The position numbers and the translations under genes are program-made. DNA of 23,514 nucleotides from Gammaproteobacteria bacterium. GTDB lineage: Bacteria > Pseudomonadota > Gammaproteobacteria > Pseudomonadales > Pseudomonadaceae. This document shows positions 15,301-20,509 of the stretch, in pieces (the stretch's first letter is position 1; every line of letters starts with the position of its first letter). The notes under the pieces were generated by a model, which made no database searches, was not told where the DNA came from, and was given only the letters and a program-made list of their open reading frames with translations. The stretch covers positions 1 to 23,514 of the forward strand of contig JAAZJF010000252.1 in the NCBI GenBank assembly GCA_012800475.1, given 5' to 3'.

Positions 15301-16036
15301 GTCGTGATTGGCGCACCTGCTGCACCCACTCACGCACCTGCGCACTCTTCACCTGTGTGGTCGGCAACGCCACGCCTTCATCTTCAAAGATGGCCGCCAG
15401 CATGGTTTTCAAAGTATCCATTTTGCCTTCTTTGGCATGCACCGCTGACACCAGTTTTTCAATATGGCGTAAACGATGTGGACTACTGACCAGGCTGTAA
15501 CGCAGCGCAATCTGGCGTAAATGCACCGATTCAGTGCGTGAAAGCGCAGTACTAAAAGAGCTGAAATCGTTTTGAATAATGCTACGGTACTCGTGAATCG
15601 TACTGATGCGATTGGAGTACTCAACCTTATTTTGACGCAGCTGCGCAGTAAACTCTTGATAGTTCAAGGCCTGCGCCTGACCTTTAGCATTGGTGCGTAA
15701 ATACTGCTCGGGAGCGTAAGCACTGTTAATAAAGCGGTAACTCACCCCTTCTTCTTTTTTACGCGTGATGGTGACCTGACACACCGTACCGGCTTCGCGG
15801 CGGTACTCATAAATCAAATAAGAATCGCTGTGCGGCAGGTAAAACTGATCAAACTTCTTACGCGTTTTGGGCACAACATTGTTGGGCCGCTCACCGTAAA
15901 AAACCGGAATCAAACGCTGTAAGGTGGTTTTTCCAGAGGCATTGGTACCGCAGATATTGGTATGGCCATCCAGGGCCAGTTCAATAACGCCCTCCAAGTG
16001 GCCATTGATCATGATGATGCGTAACAAGTGGGACAT
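12332..16036 (-). CDS. mksB: MksB/JetC-like SMC ATPase (MukB-type condensin)
   Basis: Large DNA-loop-extruding ATPase, 1234 residues. The N-terminal head has Walker A GTNASGKTT (30-38). The C-terminal head has a signature-like ESSSHGMAYL (1119-1128) and a Walker B with Asp1154/Glu1155 (IHWPIDEIG). Between them lie two long Gln/Glu-rich coiled-coil arms (about 240-540 and 615-930) separated by a non-coil stretch (about 543-612, with FLHEHVPDWQHSVGKVIREE) that looks like the small hinge of the MukB/MksB group. That layout, plus the three partner genes, makes a condensin more likely than a Rad50/SbcC nuclease subunit. The signature SSHG replaces the SGG or SGT I expect in SMC relatives. It is the first gene of the operon; the ribosome binding site is poor (GGAG 13 bases before ATG 16036). 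It could serve in plasmid exclusion or in chromosome organisation. Confidence 0.82.
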   Translation of the reverse strand: MSHLLRIIMINGHLEGVIELALDGHTNICGTNASGKTTLQRLIPVFYGERPNNVVPKTRKKFDQFYLPHSDSYLIYEYRREAGTVCQVTITRKKEEGVSYRFINSAYAPEQYLRTNAKGQAQALNYQEFTAQLRQNKVEYSNRISTIHEYRSIIQNDFSSFSTALSRTESVHLRQIALRYSLVSSPHRLRHIEKLVSAVHAKEGKMDTLKTMLAAIFEDEGVALPTTQVKSAQVREWVQQVRQSRRLSGLQTEMSRISSQVDSLSNTEQALWQLQPLLLKDASQLERGCADQEAEISQVKRQLAQQDETYQSARHSLNTSHSQAASQLKQVQTDLESIEQRYTDFSQRDMAGLEHAVSQLPSWRTQRDELDRHLQLLREEAGNSRQRFEARQLELAGQLNEFVETQTQQQQQVRDQERQARQQHQQHKTELEQAHQQQQHSVQLEFQAQLNAIYQQQAEVKARLGVSLLTPEEQLELETEQARLEAIQQQLTQQNDDVERLREQYEQCKTLQDQHLTQIQHQHQQVRQAEQDYAQLKRQHEPSAGSLRQFLHEHVPDWQHSVGKVIREELLERTDLAPQMQLPDTAQTDQHAAQLFNMRLHLAAIELPAYAQDEQALLTAMTQALDTLHTAQHVLQTLHETQKTHNANSQLQHAALHKAQQIRERYRSDLGFAQESRQRLIEQHKALLQERKLELQAQQQQLDTQLSALTAQQQSTLKERDSAFRNMLLEYQADWQHELQTLDEKIQHFSASITHKRRETEQQVHELQVALERELREQGFDPDQLKDIEQRLKTIRAHIHDAETRRDELEDYRHFLRVDWQLRKPELLAQEHQLQQQVLTLSEELGALEQTFLAQKKSAGQSIQQLQKQLDAQRKVLEQIMPLLKQLESFPAPAEHQCADTEHNTGNYVERIERARSALQAKQALDAGLKNSLHLFERELLKDASAHFIDLWSVQQQRLGLTPSPQASLVAYQDMLRILHNQQQSLLETGRNYGNDLQGFFKVFSNLNRRISSESQSLSREVSDEFVLEGIHKSEVKIQSTIDELGFWDALKRFAKLYGQWREESQALPNDAYLDALSDVAELLRSDQQFSFESLLRLELHLNEGGTDLIIRNDRQLLESSSHGMAYLILCKYLLAFTRLLRGAAEVTIHWPIDEIGTLAYHNVEKLFKACENNNIFIVGAFPNPESDVLTLFKHRYLIEKDSRNTVHSKLKRIEPKLSRLAQRLQQRREEHTQ

Positions 16037-16072
16037 AAGGTGCTGTGAGCTCCATGTGAAGGCTGCGGGCCT

Positions 16073-16083
16073 GGACGGCGTCC
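16073..16083. repeat. Interrupted palindrome GGACG-G-CGTCC before mksB
   Basis: A perfect 5+5 bp inverted repeat around one base, 37 bases before the mksB start codon. It touches the candidate -10 box and would cover the transcription start, a position where a repressor or an RNA hairpin could act. It is short enough to be chance. Confidence 0.35.
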
Positions 16084-16110
16084 GTATAATTCATGGAGTC
16101 TAGAATACAA
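16083..16110 (-). promoter_or_regulatory. Candidate promoter of the mks operon
   Basis: Minus strand -35 TTGTAT (16110-16105), 16-nt spacer, -10 TATACG (16088-16083). Both boxes match consensus only partly, which would give a weak promoter. No better pair was seen within 150 bases of mksB. Confidence 0.3.
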
Positions 16111-16269
16111 TATTTTCGCCGACTTAGAGTGGCTGTTGGGCGGGGTAGCGTGTTTTTAATAACGCCATTGCAGATCAGAGCGGCATCCAGAATAGAGCGC
16201 ACTAGGATTTAAGGCTATTGAGCTCAAGCTGAGCCTCGGTCTTGCCTGACATAGCGACTATTAAAGTAC

Positions 16270-16340
16270 TTTGGGCTATGGGCACACAGCGCACCTGCAG
16301 TTCGGTGGCGCACTGCAGTCACATAGCAACACAGCCCAAA
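16270..16340. repeat. Inverted and direct repeats downstream of phaJ
   Basis: TTTGGGCT (16270-16277) and AGCCCAAA (16333-16340) are a perfect 8-bp inverted repeat. Just inside, GCTATG (16275-16280) and CATAGC (16322-16327) offer an alternative pairing. The loop holds two near-identical direct repeats, GCGCACCTGCAG and GCGCACTGCAG, each with a PstI-type palindrome. No T run follows, so this is not a standard terminator. It could be a 3' stabilising structure or a degraded small mobile repeat. Confidence 0.55.
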
Positions 16341-16360
16341 ATACGTCTAGGGATGCTGTT

Positions 16361-16831
16361 TTATTGCGCAACAAAGGTCGGCAGATCGGCCAAATTCACA
16401 GTTTGCGCTTTACGCGGCGCAATAATCAACGCTTCGCCATCCACCACAATTTCATCACGCTGATTGACCACACGGGTCATAATGCGCACACGAAACTTAG
16501 GCAACTTTTCTAAAATTTCCAACTGCACCGTCAGCTCATCGCCCAGCTTAACTGGCAATTTAAACTCCATCTGCTGACCCAAATAAATAGTGCCCGGCCC
16601 TGGTAACTCACAGGCCACCGCTGCACTGATCAAGGCACCGCTGAACATGCCATGGGCAATGCGCTCTTTAAACATCGTACCTGCTGCATACTCAGCATCT
16701 AAGTGCACCGGGTTGCGGTCGCCTGACATACTGGCAAACATCATAATATCGTTTTCAGTTACCAGTTTGCTAAAGGTGGCTGTTTGACCTTCTTGCAACT
16801 CGTCATATGCCGTGCTTGTACTTTGTGTCAT
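16361..16831 (-). CDS. phaJ: (R)-specific enoyl-CoA hydratase PhaJ (MaoC-like)
   Basis: Hydrates trans-2-enoyl-CoA from beta-oxidation to (R)-3-hydroxyacyl-CoA, a monomer for polyhydroxyalkanoate and other (R)-hydroxyacyl products. It has 156 residues, the same length as P. aeruginosa PhaJ1, which it resembles along its whole length as I recall it. The hot-dog fold carries the hydratase-2 motif with Asp38 and His43 in SGDRNPVHLD, and the following FKERIAHGM and PGPGTIYLGQ segments are typical of the family. GGAGAG four bases before ATG 16831 is a good ribosome binding site. It follows the lipase-like gene by 13 bases and is surely cotranscribed with it. No pha synthase gene is in the window, so the end product is uncertain. 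Confidence 0.9.
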   Translation of the reverse strand: MTQSTSTAYDELQEGQTATFSKLVTENDIMMFASMSGDRNPVHLDAEYAAGTMFKERIAHGMFSGALISAAVACELPGPGTIYLGQQMEFKLPVKLGDELTVQLEILEKLPKFRVRIMTRVVNQRDEIVVDGEALIIAPRKAQTVNLADLPTFVAQ

Positions 16832-16844
16832 GTCTCTCTCCAGT

Positions 16845-17798
16845 TTATTCTTCTATAGGTTGCATTGAGCGTTGATGAGCCAAAGCTGCATCGAGCCAAC
16901 GCATAATATCTGCTGTGACTTCAGCGTAGTTAATTTCTTGCAAAACTTCATGCCGCGCTTGCGGGTACAGTCGAATATCCACAGCACGGTTACCTGATGC
17001 GCGTAACGCATTGGCTAAATCAATCAAGCGATGGCCGTGATTGATCGGATCGGCATCACCACCAATCACCAACAAGGGCAAATCATTATCAATCTGCACC
17101 AGATTGCGCACGGGGGTGACATGCTGCAAACCTGCTAAAAAATCCAGCCATAACTGTGTCGTGCATATAAAACCACACAACGGATCAGCAATATAGGCAT
17201 CCACTTGCGCCGTGTCACGGGTGAGCCAATCCCAAGCGGTACGACGCTGCTTAATGGCGCGCTGGTAAGGATAAAACACCAGTGCATTGAGCAGTTGACT
17301 GCGTCCACGCGGCCCTAAACGCCAGCGTTCAAAGCGTGCTAAGCGCATCGCCGCCCGATAACGCAGCGATGTTTTAAAGTAATTGGAGCCCGATAAAATA
17401 GCACCTTGCAAACTGCAACTGTGCTGCATCAAATACGCAATGGCGATGTAACTGCCTAAGCTGTGCCCAAACAACACAATCGGCGTTGTAGGATAACGCA
17501 CACGCACATAATGATTTAAACAACACACATCATCCACCACGCTGTGCCAACCCTGCTCATCGGCAAAATGACCTAGCGTACCTAAGGTGGAGGTTTGCCC
17601 ATGCCCACGCTGATCCAACGCAAACACTGAAATACCCTGTGCAGCTAAGGTGTGAGCAAAGCGTGCGTAGCGTTGACTGTGCTCAGCCATACCATGAGCA
17701 ATCAGGATAATTGCGCGCGGTGGTGCCTCACTGGACCAGTGATTGACGTAGAGCTGAGTATTGTCATTGGCGGTTAACCAAAACGCTTTATGGCGCAT
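16845..17798 (-). CDS. Alpha/beta hydrolase, monoacylglycerol lipase-like
   Basis: Serine hydrolase of 317 residues, probably cytoplasmic (no signal peptide). The oxyanion region IAHGMAEHSQRY (33-44) and ALDQRGHGQT (60-69) are typical of the Hydrolase_4/monoglyceride lipase family. The nucleophile is Ser113 in LFGHSLGS; the acid is probably Asp250 in GGDADPI and the base His283 in ARHEVL. AAGGAA five bases before ATG 17798 sets the start. It is the first gene of a two-gene operon with phaJ, opposite fadD1. This neighbourhood (lipase, PhaJ1, FadD1) matches what I remember of PA3299-PA3302. It probably frees fatty acids that FadD1 then activates; the exact ester substrate is not known. Confidence 0.86.
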   Translation of the reverse strand: MRHKAFWLTANDNTQLYVNHWSSEAPPRAIILIAHGMAEHSQRYARFAHTLAAQGISVFALDQRGHGQTSTLGTLGHFADEQGWHSVVDDVCCLNHYVRVRYPTTPIVLFGHSLGSYIAIAYLMQHSCSLQGAILSGSNYFKTSLRYRAAMRLARFERWRLGPRGRSQLLNALVFYPYQRAIKQRRTAWDWLTRDTAQVDAYIADPLCGFICTTQLWLDFLAGLQHVTPVRNLVQIDNDLPLLVIGGDADPINHGHRLIDLANALRASGNRAVDIRLYPQARHEVLQEINYAEVTADIMRWLDAALAHQRSMQPIEE

Positions 17799-18224
17799 GC
17801 TGGTTTCCTTCTGGCTTGGGCCTGACTGGCATTGTAATGCTTATCCTGAAGCTTTGGGAGGCAGTGCAGATCACACGCAAAATGAGAACTATAAATAGAA
17901 ATTAGTCGTAAAAGTGACCAAAAGTCCTTATTTTGTGCTGGTCGCATATTTATAAAGCTGCTAACCTCAGGGCGTTTGCTAAATAACAAAAAGCAAAGCA
18001 AAACCATTCATTAAAACCTGACCTTGAGTGAGATGATTGACACAAACACGCACTTGAGTGAACTTAAACCTACAATCTTGTTACAGGTAGGCCATCACAG
18101 CGTAAACTAGTTCATCTATTGATCTTGTATCGCACCGTGGAGACACTCTGCCTATTTTATAGTGTGTTTTTTTGTTGAACACTTTCACCCTGCAAAACGA
18201 GCTGATGCTTAGGAGTTGACTTGC
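17799..18224. other. Divergent control region between the lipase gene and fadD1
   Basis: 426 bp with no gene I can support; a 77-codon frame on the minus strand overlaps the lipase start and lacks coding character. It must hold two divergent promoters, but I found no pair of boxes good enough to annotate. A direct repeat CTTGAGTGA occurs twice (18023-18061), and an inverted repeat CCTAC/GTAGG flanks 18069-18091. I did not see a clear PsrA or FadR-type operator. Confidence 0.5.
18023..18061 (+). repeat. Direct repeat CTTGAGTGA x2 upstream of fadD1
   Basis: Two exact 9-bp copies (18023-18031 and 18053-18061) are 30 bp apart start to start, about three turns of the helix, so both face the same side of the DNA. 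A TTGACA (18037-18042) lies between them. This arrangement suits a regulator that binds tandem sites, but the protein is unknown. Confidence 0.4.
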
Positions 18225-19937
18225 ATGAACGAAGACTTCTGGAAGGACAAATACCCTGAGGGTATTCCCACCGAAATCAACCCTGACCAGTACCCCAATA
18301 TTCAAGCGGTACTGAAAGAGTCCTGCCAGCGTTTTGCTGACAAACCTGCATTCACCAACCTGGGCAAAACGCTCACGTATGGCGATTTATACCGTATGTC
18401 AGGCGATTTCGCGGCCTGGATACAAAACTACACCGAGCTACAGCCCGGCGACCGCATTGCCGTGCAACTGCCCAACCTGCTGCAATACCCTGTGGTGGTA
18501 TTTGGTGCGATTCGCGCGGGTTTAGTGGTGGTCAATACCAACCCACTTTACACCACCCGCGAGATGGAGCATCAATTCAACGACTCGGGCGCTAAAGCCT
18601 TAGTGTGCTTAGCCAATATGGGCCATTTAGCCGAAGCTGTTGTGCCAAAAACCGATATTAAAACGGTGATTATCACTGAAGTGGCTGATTTTTTACCGCC
18701 CCTAAAGCGTTTCGTGATCAACAGTGTTGTTAAGTATGTGAAGAAAATGGTGCCGGCTTTCCATATTCCCAACTCACTTAAACTCAATGATATTTTGGCT
18801 AAAGGCAGTAAAAAAGCCGCGCGCAATGTCAATCCGGATGCCAATGATTTAGCTGTTTTGCAGTACACCGGCGGTACCACAGGTGTAGCTAAAGGCGCTA
18901 TGCTCACGCACCGCAACCTGATTGCTAATATGTTGCAAGCCCAAGCGATGATGGCCTCCAACTTAGGCCGCGGTACAGAAACCATTGTTGCACCGCTGCC
19001 GCTCTACCATATTTACGCCTTCACCTTCCACTGCATGGCGATGATGATGACCGGTAATAATAATTTACTGATCACCAACCCGCGCGATTTACCCAGCATG
19101 CTTAAGGATTTAAAAAACAATCCATTCACCGGTTTTGTCGGGCTCAACACCTTATTTGTAGCCTTATGCAACAATGAAGAGTTTCGCAAGCTGGACTTCT
19201 CCAAGCTTAAAATGACCGTTTCTGGCGGCATGGCTTTGCAAATCAGTGCCGCTGAGCGCTGGACACAAGTCACGGGCGCAAGCATCTGTGAAGGTTTTGG
19301 TATGACCGAAACCAGCCCCATTGCTACAGTCAACCCCATTCAAAAAATTCAATTGGGCACCATCGGGATTCCGGTCGCCTCTACACTGTGTAAAGTGATT
19401 GATGATGAAGGCAATGAACTGGCGTTAGGCGAAACGGGTGAGCTGTGCGTTAAAGGCCCGCAAGTGATGAAAGGCTATTGGTTGCGCGAAGACGCCACCA
19501 AAGAAGTGATGGATGACGAAGGCTGGCTGCGCACGGGCGATATTGCCATTATCCAAGAAGATGGTTATATCCGCATTGTCGACCGCAAAAAAGATATGAT
19601 TTTGGTTTCAGGCTTTAACGTCTACCCCAATGAGATTGAAGACGTTCTTGCCAGCTTACCGGCCGTTTTACAATCAGCTGCAGTCGGCGTACCCAGTGAA
19701 AAAACCGGTGAAGCCATTAAAGTCTTTATCACTGTACGCCCAGGTCAAAGCCTAAGCAAAGAAGAAGTCATTGCGCATATGCGCAGCAACTTAACCGGCT
19801 ATAAAGTGGCGCATTTTGTTGAGTTTCGCGATGAGTTACCCACCACCAATGTGGGTAAAATATTGCGTCGCGCCCTGCGTGATGAAGAACGTAATAAAGT
19901 TCAACAAGCAAAAGAAGCGCAAGCAACACCAGCTTAG
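18225..19937 (+). CDS. fadD1: Long-chain fatty-acid-CoA ligase FadD1
   Basis: Activates long-chain fatty acids to acyl-CoA with ATP and CoA, at the inner face of the membrane, feeding beta-oxidation. It has 570 residues in the adenylate-forming fold. The ATP/AMP-binding loop YTGGTTGVAKG lies at 214-224, with GFGMTETSP further on, then the FACS signature region (WLRTGDIA..DGYIRIVDRKKDMILVSGFNVYP) and the C-terminal catalytic Lys in TTNVGKILRR. The start is ATG 18225 (MNEDFWKDKYPEGI), nine bases after AGGAG; the frame is open a little further to a TTG. It matches P. aeruginosa FadD1 closely as I recall it. It is divergent from the lipase-phaJ operon. The usual second copy, fadD2, is not beside it. 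An intrinsic terminator follows. Confidence 0.95.
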   Translation: MNEDFWKDKYPEGIPTEINPDQYPNIQAVLKESCQRFADKPAFTNLGKTLTYGDLYRMSGDFAAWIQNYTELQPGDRIAVQLPNLLQYPVVVFGAIRAGLVVVNTNPLYTTREMEHQFNDSGAKALVCLANMGHLAEAVVPKTDIKTVIITEVADFLPPLKRFVINSVVKYVKKMVPAFHIPNSLKLNDILAKGSKKAARNVNPDANDLAVLQYTGGTTGVAKGAMLTHRNLIANMLQAQAMMASNLGRGTETIVAPLPLYHIYAFTFHCMAMMMTGNNNLLITNPRDLPSMLKDLKNNPFTGFVGLNTLFVALCNNEEFRKLDFSKLKMTVSGGMALQISAAERWTQVTGASICEGFGMTETSPIATVNPIQKIQLGTIGIPVASTLCKVIDDEGNELALGETGELCVKGPQVMKGYWLREDATKEVMDDEGWLRTGDIAIIQEDGYIRIVDRKKDMILVSGFNVYPNEIEDVLASLPAVLQSAAVGVPSEKTGEAIKVFITVRPGQSLSKEEVIAHMRSNLTGYKVAHFVEFRDELPTTNVGKILRRALRDEERNKVQQAKEAQATPA

Positions 19938-19971
19938 ACTTAAGCTTAGCAGATACCTGCTGTACAACTGT

Positions 19972-20000
19972 AAAACGCGAGGATCGGCTCGCGTTTTTTT
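19972..20000 (+). terminator. Intrinsic terminator of fadD1
   Basis: CGCGAG (19976-19981), loop GATCGG, CTCGCG (19988-19993), followed by seven Ts (19994-20000) and preceded by four As. It lies 35 bases after the fadD1 stop codon. Confidence 0.93.
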
Positions 20001-20052
20001 ATGCGTAAATAACTTATAGAAGGCATGTGTCGAGTTGTACTTATCCTGAAAT

Positions 20053-20106
20053 AAAAAACGCGCCATTGGTATATGCCTGATTCAGACAAATACCAATGGC
20101 GCGTTT
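20053..20106 (-). terminator. Strong intrinsic terminator with a 17-bp stem
   Basis: A perfect 17-bp inverted repeat (20056-20072 with 20090-20106) with a 17-nt loop, followed on the minus strand by a run of six Ts (20058-20053). TATCCT (20042-20047) and AGGATA (20107-20112) add an outer pairing. It ends the small gene at 20121-20339, 14 bases after its stop codon, and faces the fadD1 terminator, which separates the two convergent transcripts. Confidence 0.88.
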
Positions 20107-20120
20107 AGGATATGTGTAAC

Positions 20121-20339
20121 TTAGCTTTTTACGCTGGTAGCCGGTAGTTCTGCTGGCTTACGCGTCTCTGGAGTAGAGCGGCGGAAATAGCTGACTTGTT
20201 GCTGACCACTTAAACCACGAGGAACTTCTTCAATCTCTCCGCCTTTATTTAAAAATGCGGCAGTTTGCTCTGCGAGAGTATCGCGTGAAGTGCTGGCTTC
20301 TTCAGGTTTGGTACGGGTACTTGAACCTTTAATACGCAT
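20121..20339 (-). CDS. Small protein of unknown function (72 aa)
   Basis: I cannot assign a function. The protein is basic and polar, with a Ser/Thr/Arg-rich N-terminus and a central segment FLNKGGEIEEVPRGLSGQ (29-46). That F-L-x-x-G-G-x-I-x-x-x-P-x-G-x-S-G pattern recurs, as I remember, in short uncharacterised proteins of Pseudomonas and other gammaproteobacteria. It has no signal peptide, membrane segment or cysteine. It is a real, separate transcription unit: a near-consensus promoter lies upstream, AGGAGG stands 12 bases before ATG 20339 (and AGG five bases before), and a strong terminator follows. The central segment might be part of a small DNA- or RNA-binding fold, which is a guess. 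Confidence 0.8.
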   Translation of the reverse strand: MRIKGSSTRTKPEEASTSRDTLAEQTAAFLNKGGEIEEVPRGLSGQQQVSYFRRSTPETRKPAELPATSVKS

Positions 20340-20375
20340 GACGACCTATGACCTCCTCAAACGTTTAGGTTCTAA

Positions 20376-20404
20376 ATAATAATCTAAAAGCCTATAAAAG
20401 TCAA
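20376..20404 (-). promoter_or_regulatory. sigma70 promoter of the 72-aa protein gene
   Basis: Minus strand -35 TTGACT (20404-20399), 17-nt spacer, -10 TATTAT (20381-20376), each with five of six consensus bases, in an AT-rich setting that includes an UP-element-like stretch upstream. Transcription would start near 20369, about 30 bases before the start codon. Confidence 0.7.
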
Positions 20405-20462
20405 TCACATATAACTATAAGCTATAAAAAAGTACACAGCCTACTCTATATATCTCAATTTG

Positions 20463-20501
20463 CAATACGATCTGTTTATGACTCAAGCGCAGGCCGTATT
20501 G
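20463..20501. repeat. Inverted repeat CAATACG/CGTATTG after rlhA
   Basis: A 7-bp perfect inverted repeat with a 25-nt loop, beginning nine bases past the rlhA stop codon. An alternative stem CTCAA/TTGAG lies inside it. No T run follows, so it is at most a weak or factor-dependent end signal. Confidence 0.35.
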
Positions 20502-20509
20502 AGCACAGC

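Larger units (their letters stand above)
16037..16360. other. Intergenic region between phaJ and the mks operon
   Basis: 324 bp with no gene I can support. It holds a large inverted repeat with internal direct repeats near the phaJ end, a 10-bp palindrome AAAGTACTTT (16263-16272) and, near mksB, a weak promoter with an interrupted palindrome. There is no clear intrinsic terminator after phaJ, so read-through from the phaJ operon into mksB cannot be excluded. Confidence 0.55.

Noticed and set aside
12332..16036. Rad50/SbcC repair nuclease as the identity of the large ATPase
   Set aside because: There is no zinc-hook CxxC in the middle and no SbcD/Mre11 partner; the three following genes fit a MukB-type condensin instead.
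16242..16513. Plus-strand frames of 73 and 80 codons across the phaJ 3' end
   Set aside because: They are antisense to phaJ and cross the inverted repeat; no coding character.
17774..18007. 77-codon minus-strand frame before the lipase gene
   Set aside because: It overlaps the lipase start in another frame, has no convincing ribosome binding site and no recognisable domain.
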